Origin: Leucobacter weissii
GTDB lineage: Bacteria; Actinomycetota; Actinomycetes; Actinomycetales; Microbacteriaceae
Length of the DNA: 64,000 nucleotides
Direction of reading: 5' to 3'
Assembly (NCBI RefSeq): GCF_017565745.1
Contig: NZ_JAGDYM010000013.1
Span: 124,001-188,000 of the forward strand
Part shown: one piece after another, positions 37,857 through 47,291 of the stretch
Position numbering within the stretch: position 1 is the stretch's first letter
Layout of the letters: each line of letters opens with the position of its first letter
Translations under genes and position numbers: made by a program
Notes under the pieces: model-generated
Told to the model about the DNA's origin: nothing
Database searches by the model: none
The model's input: the letters and a program-made list of their open reading frames with translations, nothing else

Positions 37857-38963
37857 ATGGTCGCCACTCCCCCACGTGGATGCGCGGTGGCGCTCGCAGC
37901 GGTCCTGCTCCTCGGCGGCTGCGTCGACGCCTCCGCTGAGCAGGCGCCCCCGGGCTCTGAGGAATCCGAGTTCGGCACCGCGATCCTGTCCGCGCTCGAG
38001 GACTCCGGGATGCCGGGCGGCGCGGTGGCGCTGGTCGAGGGCGACGACCGGGGAGAGTTCCACGCCTTCGGCGATGCCGCGCCCGGGCTGACCGCCGATG
38101 CGGACACGAGGTTCGCCTACCGCAGCATCACCAAGTCGTTCGTCGGCACGGTCGTGCTGCAGCTCGCCGACGAGGGGGCGATCTCGCTCGACGACACGGT
38201 GTCCGACCACCTCGACGACGTGCCCGGCGGCGACGCGATCACCCTGCGGGAGCTCGGGACGATGCGCTCCGGGCTGCCGAACTACTCCGCCGCACCCGGC
38301 TTCGCCGCGGCCTTCGGCCCCGACCCGGAGCGCGAGCCCGCCACCTCGGAACTGCTCGCCATCGCCTTCGCCGAACCGTCGTCCTTCGAGCCGGGGCGCG
38401 CGTATCAGTACTCGAACACGAACACGCTGCTCCTCGGAGAGATCATCGAGAAGGCGACCGGCAGCTCGTGGCAGGACGAGGTGCGGCGACGGATCGGCGA
38501 GCCGCTCGGCCTGACGAGCCTCGAGTACGGCTTCGCGACGCCGACGGCGGATGCCTCGGGATTTCAGATCGGTGGCGCCCCGGCCCCCGAGGAGCTCCCG
38601 GACGTGGCACCGGGGTGGTTCGGCGCCGCGGGCGGCATGACCGGGACGGTGAGGGATCTCGCGCGATGGGGAGAGGCGCTGGGCAGCGGCGAGCTGCTGA
38701 GCGAGGAGGCTCAGCGCGAGCGCCTGAAGACCCTCGGGTCGACGTCTGACGATGCCGACAGCCCGGTCTACGATCGCTACGGCTTCGCGCTGGGCGAGAT
38801 CGACGGCTGGGTCGGCCACACCGGTGCCGGTCTCGGTTTCCAGTCGCTGGTGATGTACGACGCGCAGACCGGCCGCACCGTCGCGATCCTCCTCAACGGC
38901 ACCGGCGAGAACCAGGATCTGCCCGCCGAGATCTTCGCGCGGCTTCTCGAAGACGCCCGTTAG
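37857..38963 (+). CDS. Serine hydrolase lipoprotein (beta-lactamase class C / D-Ala-D-Ala peptidase fold)
   Basis: A 368-residue predicted lipoprotein with lipobox LLGGC (18-22, Cys22). The penicillin-binding fold motifs are all present: SITK (Ser90, Lys93), YSN (185-187) and HTG (321-323). These point to a D-alanyl-D-alanine carboxypeptidase, esterase or beta-lactamase-like enzyme on the outer face of the membrane; class C beta-lactamases usually have KTG in the third motif, so HTG favours a peptidase or esterase. It is expressed by itself. Confidence 0.82.
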   Translation: MVATPPRGCAVALAAVLLLGGCVDASAEQAPPGSEESEFGTAILSALEDSGMPGGAVALVEGDDRGEFHAFGDAAPGLTADADTRFAYRSITKSFVGTVVLQLADEGAISLDDTVSDHLDDVPGGDAITLRELGTMRSGLPNYSAAPGFAAAFGPDPEREPATSELLAIAFAEPSSFEPGRAYQYSNTNTLLLGEIIEKATGSSWQDEVRRRIGEPLGLTSLEYGFATPTADASGFQIGGAPAPEELPDVAPGWFGAAGGMTGTVRDLARWGEALGSGELLSEEAQRERLKTLGSTSDDADSPVYDRYGFALGEIDGWVGHTGAGLGFQSLVMYDAQTGRTVAILLNGTGENQDLPAEIFARLLEDAR

Positions 38964-39017
38964 CGGCATGTCGAACGGCACTCCGCGTCGCAGGGATCTG
39001 CGCCTCGGCGCAGCCCC

Positions 39018-39023
39018 TACAGT
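39018..39023 (+). promoter_or_regulatory. -10 element of leaderless moxR operon
   Basis: TACAGT followed by 7 nt and the ATG at 39031; no ribosome binding site. Confidence 0.6.
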
Positions 39024-39030
39024 AGATGGC

Positions 39031-40026
39031 ATGCCCGCGAACGCGCTCCCGAACGACACGATCGCCGCCGGCGCGGACGGCGCGCCCGCCGGCGTTCGGG
39101 ATCTCGCGCGCCGGATCGCGGTGTCCCTGGGGCGGGTGCTGAACGGCAAGCCCGATGTCATCGAGACCACGATCACCACGCTCCTCGCGGGCGGGCATCT
39201 CCTCCTCGAAGACGTGCCCGGCGTCGGGAAGACGACCCTGGCGACCGCGCTCGCACGGTCGATCGACGTCGATGTCCGCCGCATCCAGTTCACCTCGGAC
39301 ATGCTTCCCACCGATCTGACGGGCCTGTCGATCTACGATCAGGATCGGCACGAGTTCCGTTTCCATCCCGGTCCCGTCTTCACGAACATCGCGATCGGCG
39401 ACGAGGTGAACCGCGCGACGCCCAAGACGCAGTCGGCGCTGCTCGAGGCGATGGGCGAGCGCAGGGTCACCGTCGACGGGCGGACCCATCAGCTGCCCGA
39501 ACTCTTCATCGTCATCGCCACGCAGAACCCCCAGGACATGGAGGGCACCTTCCCGCTGCCCGAGGCGCAGCGCGACCGCTTCATGGCCAGGATCTCGCTC
39601 GGCTACCCCGATGCGGTCTCGGAGCTGTCGATGCTCAAGGCCCGCGGCGGCTCCGATCCGGCGGCGTCGGTCTCGCCGATCGCCACCGCCGCGGAGGTGC
39701 TCGCGGCGCAGCGCGCCGTATCGCGCGTGCATCTCGCCGACGCGGTGGGCGCCTACCTCGTCGCAATCGTCTCCGGCACGCGGACGCACCCGGGCATCGC
39801 TCTCGGCGGCAGCCCGCGGGCCACCCTGCATCTGGCGAGCATGGCCAGGGCCAGGGCGGCCGTGCGCGGACGGGATTTCGTCTCCCCCGACGACGTCGCC
39901 GCGCTCGCCGGGACGGTGCTGCCGCATCGGCTGGCTCCGAACGGCCGATTCGCCTCCGACGGCGACGCCCACGCCGCGGCGACGAGCATCGTGGCCGAGA
40001 TCGTCGCTCGCACCGCCGTCCGATGA
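39031..40026 (+). CDS. MoxR family AAA+ ATPase
   Basis: A 331-residue AAA+ ATPase. Walker A is EDVPGVGKTTLAT (60-72), Walker B is IAIGDEVNRA with the following PKTQSALLEAM typical of MoxR, and the sensor region IATQNPQDMEGTFPLPEAQ. MoxR proteins act as chaperones for envelope or cofactor-dependent complexes. First gene of a three-gene operon with DUF58 and a transglutaminase, each overlapping the next by 4 nt. Confidence 0.9.
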   Translation: MPANALPNDTIAAGADGAPAGVRDLARRIAVSLGRVLNGKPDVIETTITTLLAGGHLLLEDVPGVGKTTLATALARSIDVDVRRIQFTSDMLPTDLTGLSIYDQDRHEFRFHPGPVFTNIAIGDEVNRATPKTQSALLEAMGERRVTVDGRTHQLPELFIVIATQNPQDMEGTFPLPEAQRDRFMARISLGYPDAVSELSMLKARGGSDPAASVSPIATAAEVLAAQRAVSRVHLADAVGAYLVAIVSGTRTHPGIALGGSPRATLHLASMARARAAVRGRDFVSPDDVAALAGTVLPHRLAPNGRFASDGDAHAAATSIVAEIVARTAVR

Positions 40027-41171
40027 CCCTTCCGATCGCGCTCACCCGCAGGGGATGGGGTCTGCTCATCGGCGCCGCCGCGCTCTGGGCGGCCTGGCTC
40101 GTCATCGGGATCCGGGATATCTGGTACCTCATCGCGATGCTCGTCGCGCTGCTGCTGCTCGGGATCTCCGCGGCCCTCGTCCTGCCGGCGCTGGCGAGGT
40201 TCGAGGTGGCGCTCTCCCCCACGGACCCCACGCCGACCGCGGGCGAGACGGTCCGGCTCACCGCCCTCGTCAGGCATCGCGCCCGCTCGGCTCTGCGGTG
40301 CCGAGCACTCTGGTCGATCGCGGGGCGACGAGACGCGACGCCGCTGCAGGTCGATCCCGGGGAGCCTGCTCTCGCGCAGCGCGGATGGGAGGCGATCGGC
40401 CGCGGTCCGGTGCGCGCACGGGTGTCCGCCATCACCGTGTTCGACCCGCTGGGCTTCATCGCGAGGAACGTGCGCGCCGGGGCCGAGACCGAATTGCTCG
40501 TGCTGCCGCGGACGCTCCCCGCGCTCTCCGAACTGTTGAGGGACGCGGGCCGGGTCTCCGGCACCGGGTCGTCGAGCGGCACGCGGATGTGGAGGAGCGA
40601 CTCCGGTGCGCCCGCGGGTTCCGTCCGCGACTACCGCAGCGGCGACTCCCTCCGGCAGATCCACTGGAAGCAGACCGCGCGCCAGGGCGAACTGCTCGTG
40701 AAGCTGCACGAGACCGCGAGCAGCGCATCCCGTTCGCTGCTCCTCGTGACCGCGTCCGACGCCTACGCCGATGACGACGACTTCGAGCTCGCCGTCGCCG
40801 CCGCCGCGACGCTCGGATCGCTCTGGCTCCGCGACGGCCACCTCGTGGAGCTCCGTCTCGAGGCCGGCCGGCCGCTGCTCTGCGCGAGCGAAGGAGAACT
40901 GCTCCGCGCGCTCTCCCACGTCCAGCTCCGGCACGACGACCGGACCGCGCCGGCCTCCGATCTGGCGTCGGCGCCGCAGGCCGTCGTGACCGGGGAGCTG
41001 GATGAACGACTCGCGCTCGAACTCGCACGGCTGGGCCGCGGCGGGCTCCTGCTCGCCAGACGGCGCCGGATCGGGGCGGCTGCGCCGATGGAGTGGTCGT
41101 TCATCGGGATCCCCGGCCCGGCGGCCTCCGCAGAGCGGGCGGCCGAGGCAGCGGAGGCGCCGGAGGGATGA
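40023..41171 (+). CDS. DUF58 domain-containing protein
   Basis: A 382-residue protein with two N-terminal membrane helices (about 10-50) and a soluble part with the DUF58 core SVRDYRSGDSLRQIHWKQTARQGELLVK. DUF58 proteins accompany MoxR ATPases in most bacteria and have a von Willebrand factor A-like fold. Function is unknown; the operon is thought to act on the cell envelope. The 4-nt overlaps imply coupled translation. Confidence 0.87.
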   Translation: MTLPIALTRRGWGLLIGAAALWAAWLVIGIRDIWYLIAMLVALLLLGISAALVLPALARFEVALSPTDPTPTAGETVRLTALVRHRARSALRCRALWSIAGRRDATPLQVDPGEPALAQRGWEAIGRGPVRARVSAITVFDPLGFIARNVRAGAETELLVLPRTLPALSELLRDAGRVSGTGSSSGTRMWRSDSGAPAGSVRDYRSGDSLRQIHWKQTARQGELLVKLHETASSASRSLLLVTASDAYADDDDFELAVAAAATLGSLWLRDGHLVELRLEAGRPLLCASEGELLRALSHVQLRHDDRTAPASDLASAPQAVVTGELDERLALELARLGRGGLLLARRRRIGAAAPMEWSFIGIPGPAASAERAAEAAEAPEG

Positions 41172-43624
41172 CCGCGCGACGGAGTCCGGCGCAGCGGCGA
41201 GGCGCGGGGCGTGCCCATGGAGCCGAGCGCTCCGGCGCTCCCGACCCCGGCGGTTCTGCCCTCCCCCGGGCCGTCGGCCGGCTCGTCCTCGGCGGGGTGC
41301 TGGTCGTGCTGCTCTGGACGCTCGTCCTCGCCGCGTTCATGCGGATCTTCGCCGCGGGCCCCTGGTTCTGGCAAGCCTGGTCGATCAGCGCAGCCGTGCT
41401 CCTCGCGGCGTCCCTCGCGCGCGCGGCGCGCCCCGGCGCGCGCACCGCCGCCGCGCTCGCGGGATCGGTCGCGGGGGCGGCCGTCTGGTCGCTCTGCTTC
41501 GCCGCATCCGGTCGTGCGCCGGCCTGGTTCCGGGATCCGCTCGTCCTCGTCGAGGAGATCCGGATCGGCATCATCTCCGGCGCGGCTCCGCTCGATCTCG
41601 ACGGTCCGCTCACCGATGTGCTTCTCCTCGTCGTGCTGCTCGTCTGCATCCTGACGATGCTCGTGCTCATCGGTCTCGGAAGGCCGCTGGCCGCCGGCGT
41701 GCTGACCGCTCTGCTCCTGCTGATCCCGTCCATGGTGACCGGTGTGCCCGCGAGCTGGCCCGTCCTGCTCGGCGGCGGTCTCCTGCTCGCGCTGCTCGCC
41801 TGGCTCGGCTCCCCCGCTCCCAGCAGAGCCGGGCTCATCGCCGCCGCGACGGCGATCGCGGTGGCGGCCGGCCTGGTGGCGCTGGTGCCGCAGGGCCGGG
41901 ACCGCGTCTGGAACGAATCGCTGATCCTCGGACCGGTCTCCGACACCGTGCCCGATGTGACGATCGCGCTCGCCGATGACCTCCGTCAGCGCAGCAACGC
42001 ACGGGCCTTCACCTTCACCTCGGCCGAGTCGGGGTCGCACCGCCTCGTTCTGGCGACGCTCTCAGACTTCACCGGCGGGCGCTGGCTGCCCGGGGAGGAT
42101 CTGGACCCCGACGGCCTCACGGTCGACGCACCGCGCTCGCCGACGACCACCCCTCCCACCGCTTCCGACGGCCCGCAGGAGACCGGAGCGGCCTCTGTCA
42201 CCGTGAAGATCGAGGGCCTCCTGAGCTCTTGGCTGCCGCTCCCCCAGTCGTCGCGCAGCGTCGTCTCCCCGGAGAACTCCGATTTCGATCCGTCCGAGTG
42301 GCGCTGGGCCGCGGATGCGGCGACGGCGAGATCCGAGCAGAGCCTCACGCGACGGGGCGACCGGTACACCGCGTACGGCGATCAGCTCCTCTCCGACGGG
42401 GATGCGTCGTATTGGATCATCGATGATGCGAGCGAGGGGCAGCGGATCGCCGCCGGGTCCGCGAGAGTGTTTCCGCGCAGCGCGCTCGAGCTGATCCCCG
42501 ACCCCGACGAGGCCCCCGCCCATCTCGCCCCGTATCTCGACCTGCCGGACGGCATGCCCGCCGAGGTGCTCGAGGCGATCGACGGGTTCGGGCCGGCCGA
42601 GGGGCCTCCGGAGCCCGGAGCGGACCGGTACGAGATCGGGGTCGCGCTCCAGGCCTGGTTCCGCAGCGGCGAGTTCTCCTACGACGAGGCCGCGCCCTAC
42701 GAGCCCGGTGCGGATCCCGGCGATCCCTACGCGGTCATGACCGGGCTGCTGGAGCAGCGAACCGGCTTCTGCGTCCACTACGCCTCCACCTTCGCCGTGA
42801 TGGCCCGAGCGCTCGGGGCGCCGACGCGCATCGCGGTCGGATACGCGAGCCGGGCCTCCGGCGGCACGGAGACGGTCGTGCAGGGGCGCGATCTGCACGC
42901 CTGGCCCGAGATCTACCTCGACGACATCGGATGGATGGCGTTCGAGCCGACGCCCGGCGGAGCCGGGTTCCGCGCCGACACCGATCAGCAGCCGTCGGAG
43001 GGGCCGGAGGAGTCCCCGAACGAGACGGACCCGGCGCCCGAACCCGATCCGGAGGAATCACCGGACCCGGAGGAGACGCCGGAGGAGCGAGCAGCCGTCG
43101 ACGAGGAGAACCCGGCCTCGGACGCCGCCTCGGAGCGGGGCGCTGCGACGCGGATCGTCCTGTCGTGGGCGGCCGTCGCACTGATCGTCGGCCTGCTCCT
43201 GACCCCCGCGACGGCCCGTCTGCTCCGTGCACGAGTCCGGCGCAGGAGGATCGCGGCCGGAGATGGAGCGGCGCAGCACGCGTGGAACGAGTTCCTGGAC
43301 ACGGCGGTCGACCTCGGCCTGCTGGAGAGGAGCGCCGACCGGCGCGCGCCGCGCGCGCGGACCGCCGAGGCGCTGATCGAGCACCTCGAGTCGGGCGGGC
43401 GTCTTCCAGGAGACGCCGCCGGAGCCGCGCGCGCACTGGCCGACGCGATGACGGCCGAGCGCTACGCCGCCGCCGCGGAACCGGCGGACGGCACCGTCAA
43501 GCGGCTGCTCCAGGCCTCGCGCGGGCTGCGGACGGGGCGCACCCGCTGGGCGCGGCTCCGGGCGCTGCTCCTCCCCCGCTCGGTGCTCAGGCACCGCGGT
43601 CGCGAGCGCCGCGAGAGCGTCTGA
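41168..43624 (+). CDS. Transglutaminase-like membrane protein (TgpA-type)
   Basis: An 818-residue membrane protein. Six or so helices occupy residues 30-240, then an extracytoplasmic transglutaminase domain with Cys535 (TGFCVHYAS), His577 (DLHAWPEIYL) and Glu593 (AFEPTPGG, where some relatives have Asp), an acidic Pro/Glu-rich linker at about 610-650, one more helix near 660-680 and a C-terminal DUF4129-like cytosolic part. It completes the MoxR-DUF58-TgpA cassette, in which the enzyme probably modifies or cleaves envelope proteins or peptides. Confidence 0.87.
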   Translation: MTARRSPAQRRGAGRAHGAERSGAPDPGGSALPRAVGRLVLGGVLVVLLWTLVLAAFMRIFAAGPWFWQAWSISAAVLLAASLARAARPGARTAAALAGSVAGAAVWSLCFAASGRAPAWFRDPLVLVEEIRIGIISGAAPLDLDGPLTDVLLLVVLLVCILTMLVLIGLGRPLAAGVLTALLLLIPSMVTGVPASWPVLLGGGLLLALLAWLGSPAPSRAGLIAAATAIAVAAGLVALVPQGRDRVWNESLILGPVSDTVPDVTIALADDLRQRSNARAFTFTSAESGSHRLVLATLSDFTGGRWLPGEDLDPDGLTVDAPRSPTTTPPTASDGPQETGAASVTVKIEGLLSSWLPLPQSSRSVVSPENSDFDPSEWRWAADAATARSEQSLTRRGDRYTAYGDQLLSDGDASYWIIDDASEGQRIAAGSARVFPRSALELIPDPDEAPAHLAPYLDLPDGMPAEVLEAIDGFGPAEGPPEPGADRYEIGVALQAWFRSGEFSYDEAAPYEPGADPGDPYAVMTGLLEQRTGFCVHYASTFAVMARALGAPTRIAVGYASRASGGTETVVQGRDLHAWPEIYLDDIGWMAFEPTPGGAGFRADTDQQPSEGPEESPNETDPAPEPDPEESPDPEETPEERAAVDEENPASDAASERGAATRIVLSWAAVALIVGLLLTPATARLLRARVRRRRIAAGDGAAQHAWNEFLDTAVDLGLLERSADRRAPRARTAEALIEHLESGGRLPGDAAGAARALADAMTAERYAAAAEPADGTVKRLLQASRGLRTGRTRWARLRALLLPRSVLRHRGRERRESV

Positions 43625-43630
43625 GTTTCG

Positions 43631-43691
43631 CGAGAGCGCATGAGTTCGACGGTGCAATGCATGCACTCTCGTCAAAGAGATGCTCTCTCGC
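43631..43691. repeat. Imperfect palindrome element, copy 2
   Basis: Arms CGAGAGCGCATG (43631-43642) and CATGCACTCTCG (43660-43671) pair with one mismatch around a 17-nt loop, and a third arm-like GATGCTCTCTCGC follows at 43679-43691. It lies between convergent genes, so it may end both transcripts. The three-arm order matches copy 1 at 4804. Confidence 0.6.
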
Positions 43692-43730
43692 AGAGGATCA
43701 CGACGGAGCCGCAGCAGGCGCGGCGATCCG

Positions 43731-44933
43731 CTAAGGGGCCTCGAAACGGGGCGGAAGCGGGAGATTGCCGATTCCGCTGACGCGCACCGCCCCCAGACCC
43801 TGCCAGGCGGCGGCCCGTCGCAGCAGTTCAACCGCCGCCTCCGCGGTGCGCGCCGGAGCGCGATCCTCGCGCCAAGCCGCCTGCACCAGCAGTGCGCGTT
43901 CGGCGCGATCGGCCTTCAGGTCGATGCGTCCCGCGAGCCGTCCTCCGACCATGAGCGGCAGGCAGTAGTAGCCGTAGCGGCGCTTCTGCCTGGGAGTGTA
44001 GATCTCGATGCGATAGTGGAAGTCGAACATGCGCTCGGCCCGCGGCCGGAACCAGACCACGGGATCGAAGGGGGTCAGCAGCGCGTCGGGCGCGAGCCTC
44101 GCGGGAACCCGCGCGTCGCGGTGCAGCCACGCCTCCTGCGGCTTCCCCGCCGGAGTGAGCCATCCCGACACCCGGACGGGCAGCAGGATCCCCTCGTCCT
44201 CGAGCACGCGAACCGCCGCGCGCGCCTCGGCGATCCTGAGCCGATGATAGTCGGCGAGATCGGCCAGCGTCCCCACGGCGAGCGATCGCGCCGCGCGCTC
44301 GACCAGCGCGCGCTGCGCGGCCGCGCGCGGAACCGGGACGAGCGCCTCGGCGGGGAGCACCTGCTCGGCGAGCGCGTAGCGGCGCTGGAACCCCTCGCGC
44401 CCCGCCGAGACCACCTCTCCCAGCGCGAACAGCATCTCGACGGCCTGCTTGGTCTCGCTCCAGTCCCACCACGGCCCGCGCGACTCCCGCGGGCCCGTCT
44501 CCAGCTCCCGCAGGAGCTGGGGGCCGGCGTCGGCCAGCCGGGCGCGCACCCGCTCGGCGGTCTCGGCGAGCGCGGCGCTCCGGCCCTCTGCCGCGTAGCG
44601 CTCGCCGAAGTCGGCCATGCGCCACGCGAACAGCGGCCGATCCGCGACCGGGATGAACGCGGCCTCGTGGGCCCAGTACTCGGTGAAGCCGCCTCCCGCC
44701 CAGAGCTGCCGGTCGAGCGCTCCGGTGTCGTAGCCGCCGTGCCGCGAGAACACCGGCAGGTAATGGCTGCGCGCGAAGACGTTCACCGAGTCGATCTGCA
44801 GCACGTGCAACCGGTCCAGAGCCGCGTCGAACGGCCGTCTCCGGCGCAGCCTCGGCGCGTTCGCGAAGCCCTGCGCGGCCAGGAGGGCGCGCCGCGCCTC
44901 GGCGGCGCTCAGGCTCTCGGGCGCGGTCGTCAT
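43731..44933 (-). CDS. YcaQ/AlkX-type DNA glycosylase (winged-helix HTH_42 family)
   Basis: A 400-residue protein of the winged-helix family that includes AlkZ and YcaQ, which excise interstrand crosslinks and bulky alkyl adducts. The catalytic motif is QID (Gln46-Ile-Asp48 in LQIDSVNVFARSH), the QxD form typical of YcaQ rather than the QxQ of AlkZ. Several HTH wings and a beta-barrel domain follow. It joins mpg, uvrA, uvrB and uvrC as a fifth DNA repair gene in this window. Confidence 0.85.
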   Translation of the reverse strand: MTTAPESLSAAEARRALLAAQGFANAPRLRRRRPFDAALDRLHVLQIDSVNVFARSHYLPVFSRHGGYDTGALDRQLWAGGGFTEYWAHEAAFIPVADRPLFAWRMADFGERYAAEGRSAALAETAERVRARLADAGPQLLRELETGPRESRGPWWDWSETKQAVEMLFALGEVVSAGREGFQRRYALAEQVLPAEALVPVPRAAAQRALVERAARSLAVGTLADLADYHRLRIAEARAAVRVLEDEGILLPVRVSGWLTPAGKPQEAWLHRDARVPARLAPDALLTPFDPVVWFRPRAERMFDFHYRIEIYTPRQKRRYGYYCLPLMVGGRLAGRIDLKADRAERALLVQAAWREDRAPARTAEAAVELLRRAAAWQGLGAVRVSGIGNLPLPPRFEAP

Positions 44934-44954
44934 CGTAGCCTCCCGCCGGGACGC

Positions 44955-44992
44955 GATCGGTGACCGGGCAGTCGACAGGCCGGTCGACGATC
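44955..44992 (-). terminator. Probable terminator after ndk
   Basis: Arms GATCGGTGACCGG (44955-44967) and CCGGTCGACGATC (44980-44992) pair at 11 of 13 positions around a 12-nt loop, starting 5 nt after the ndk stop. Confidence 0.5.
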
Positions 44993-44997
44993 GCCGA

Positions 44998-45414
44998 TCA
45001 GTCGAACCAGAGGGCGAGCTCGCGCTCCGCGCTGAGCGTGCTGTCGCTGCCGTGGACGAGGTTCTGCTGCACGCTCAGGCCCCAGTCCCTCCCGAGATCT
45101 CCCCGGATGGTGCCGGGTGCCGCGAGGGTGGGCTCGGTCGAGCCCGCGAGGGAGCGGAATCCTTCGATGATCCGATTGCCTCTCGCGCGGATCGCGACGA
45201 TCGGCCCGGAGCTCATGAACTCGAGCAGCGGCTCGAAGAACGGCTTGCCCTGATGCTCCTCGTAGTGGGCTTCGAGCAGCTGGCGCGGCGCCTCCACCAG
45301 GCGGATGTCCACGAGCTCGTACCCCTTCGCCTCGACCCGGCGGAGGATCTCGCCGGTCAGCCCCCGCTTCACGCCGTCGGGCTTCACCAGGATCAACGTC
45401 TCTTCTGCGGACAT
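44998..45414 (-). CDS. ndk: Nucleoside diphosphate kinase
   Basis: A 138-residue kinase that moves the terminal phosphate between nucleoside triphosphates and diphosphates. Lys11 (LVKPDGVKRG) and the phosphorylated His121 (NLVHGSDS) are in place, as is RGNRIIEGFRSL. The sequence before the histidine is unusual (GLSVQQNLVHG). Last gene of the ileS-folC-DUF4233-ndk operon, 36 bp after DUF4233. Confidence 0.95.
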   Translation of the reverse strand: MSAEETLILVKPDGVKRGLTGEILRRVEAKGYELVDIRLVEAPRQLLEAHYEEHQGKPFFEPLLEFMSSGPIVAIRARGNRIIEGFRSLAGSTEPTLAAPGTIRGDLGRDWGLSVQQNLVHGSDSTLSAERELALWFD

Positions 45415-45450
45415 GCACGCTCCAATCGCGGGATGGTCTGACTCCGCCCT

Positions 45451-45942
45451 TCAGTCTAGGGGCTGGGCGGACTCCCAGGCAGCGCGCTCCCGATCGATCC
45501 GGGAGCCTTTGACCATGCAGTAGATCCAGGTCGCGGTGAAGGCGATCCCGATGATCAGCGACATGGGCAGGATGACGGCGCTCAGCAGCATGAGGCCGTG
45601 CACCGCCCAGCCGATGACGATGCCGGTGCGGCCCAGCCGCATCGTGGCGAGCGCGACGAGGATGACGCCGCACAGCGCGAGGCCGCCCCAGATGCCGAGT
45701 TCGGCGGGGTCGAGCAGCGAGAGGCCGAAGATCGTCATTCCCATCAGGAAGACCACGATCAGCTCGAAGCCGAGCACGATGGAGGCCAGCGCCCGCTGCG
45801 TCCGTCCCGGGCCGGCGCTCCCGGCATCCGGATGGGAGGCTCCGGAGATGCGCATCGCGGCGTCATGCGCGAAGCCCTCCGAGGGCGACAGCTTCAGCTC
45901 GGGCTCCTCGGAGCCGCTCGGCGCGGGCGATCCGGGGGTCAT
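45451..45942 (-). CDS. DUF4233 membrane protein
   Basis: A 163-residue protein with a polar N-terminus of about 45 residues and four membrane helices (about 48-68, 76-95, 103-120, 124-146). This is the DUF4233 family, which in actinobacteria is regularly found between folC and ndk. Function unknown. It overlaps the folC stop by 4 nt. Confidence 0.8.
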   Translation of the reverse strand: MTPGSPAPSGSEEPELKLSPSEGFAHDAAMRISGASHPDAGSAGPGRTQRALASIVLGFELIVVFLMGMTIFGLSLLDPAELGIWGGLALCGVILVALATMRLGRTGIVIGWAVHGLMLLSAVILPMSLIIGIAFTATWIYCMVKGSRIDRERAAWESAQPLD

Positions 45943-47291
45943 GCGCTCCCCCAGCCCTCTGCGCGCGCATGCGCGATGGCCTCGCCCGCGAGCAGCACGG
46001 AGCCGGTCACGAGCACCGCCCGGCCCTCTGCCCGACCGGCCCAGTCCCGGGCGACCTCGAGCGCCTCGTGCACCGTTTCAGCTCGGGCGACCGGGAGGTC
46101 GGGAATCCGATCCTCCGCGATCTCCGCGAGTCGTTCGACGGGCAGCGCGCGCGACGACTCGACCGGGACGAGGGTGACGGTGTCGGCGATCGGGGCGAGC
46201 GCCTCGAGCACTCCTCCCGCGTCCTTCTCGCCGAGGAGCCCGACCACGAGCGCGAGCTCGGAGAAGGCGAAGGACTCGGCCACCGCGCGCGCGAGGGCGT
46301 CGGCGCCGTGCGGATTGTGGGCGGCGTCCACGTAGACCACCGGATCGCTGGCGATCAGCTGCAGGCGACCCGGCGAGCGGAGCTGGCCGAGCCCCGCCTC
46401 CAGCACCTCCTCCGGAAGCGGACGGTCTCCCCCGAAGAAGGCCTCGACGGCCGCGACCGCGAGCGCCGCGTTCTCCGCCTGATGGCTGCCGTGGAGGGGC
46501 AGGAAGACGGGATCGTAATCGTGACCGCTCGGTCCGCTGAGCGTGATCTGACGCCCGCCGACCGCGAGCCGGTCATCCCGGAGAGCGAAATCCCGGTCGG
46601 CGAGGAGCAGACCCGCACCGTTCCGCTCGGCTGCGACGGCGAGTTCGAGCAGAGCCTCGCGCCGCTGTCGGGCGGAGACCACCGTGGATCCCGCCTTGAT
46701 GATCCCGGCCTTGGTGCGGGCGATCGACTCGACGTCCGGGCCGAGGATCGCGGTGTGATCGAGGTCGATCGGGGTGAGCACGGCCACCCTCGCGTCGGCG
46801 ATGTTGCTGGCGTCCCACTCGCCGCCCATTCCCGTCTCGATGACCGCGACGTCGACCGGAGCGTCGGCGAACAGCGAGAATGCGAGGACCGCGATCGCTT
46901 CGAAGAAGGTGATGGGGCTCTGCGAGTCCGCTGCGAGTTCGGCGTCCACGACTTCGAGCGGAACCACCAGTTCGTCCCAGGCGTCCGCGAGCTGATTCCC
47001 CCCGACCGGTTCCCCGTCGATCTGGAAGCGCTCGGTGACGTCCACGAGGTGGGGGCTCGTGAAGAGTCCCGTCTTCAGCCCGTGGGCCCGCAGGAGCGAC
47101 TCGGCCGCGCGCGCGGTGGAGGTCTTGCCGTTGGTGCCTGCGATCTGCATGACGGGATAGGAGAGCTGCGGCGATCCCGCGAGCTCGGCGAGACGGCGCA
47201 CGGGTTCGATTCTCGGGCGGGGGTGCGCCTCGCCGACGCGCTTCAGCAGTTCCTCGTAGACGCGCTCGGCGGCGCGCTCGGCGGCGGTCAT
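45939..47291 (-). CDS. folC: Folylpolyglutamate synthase / dihydrofolate synthase
   Basis: A 450-residue Mur-ligase-type enzyme. The P-loop GTNGKTS is at 52-58, [16 protein letters not shown] follows, and [12 protein letters not shown] and DLDHTAILG are the expected Mg- and ATP-site stretches; DAAHNPHG is in the C-terminal domain. It adds glutamate to folates and may also make dihydrofolate. It overlaps ileS by 4 nt. Confidence 0.93.
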   Translation of the reverse strand: MTAAERAAERVYEELLKRVGEAHPRPRIEPVRRLAELAGSPQLSYPVMQIAGTNGKTSTARAAESLLRAHGLKTGLFTSPHLVDVTERFQIDGEPVGGNQLADAWDELVVPLEVVDAELAADSQSPITFFEAIAVLAFSLFADAPVDVAVIETGMGGEWDASNIADARVAVLTPIDLDHTAILGPDVESIARTKAGIIKAGSTVVSARQRREALLELAVAAERNGAGLLLADRDFALRDDRLAVGGRQITLSGPSGHDYDPVFLPLHGSHQAENAALAVAAVEAFFGGDRPLPEEVLEAGLGQLRSPGRLQLIASDPVVYVDAAHNPHGADALARAVAESFAFSELALVVGLLGEKDAGGVLEALAPIADTVTLVPVESSRALPVERLAEIAEDRIPDLPVARAETVHEALEVARDWAGRAEGRAVLVTGSVLLAGEAIAHARAEGWGSA

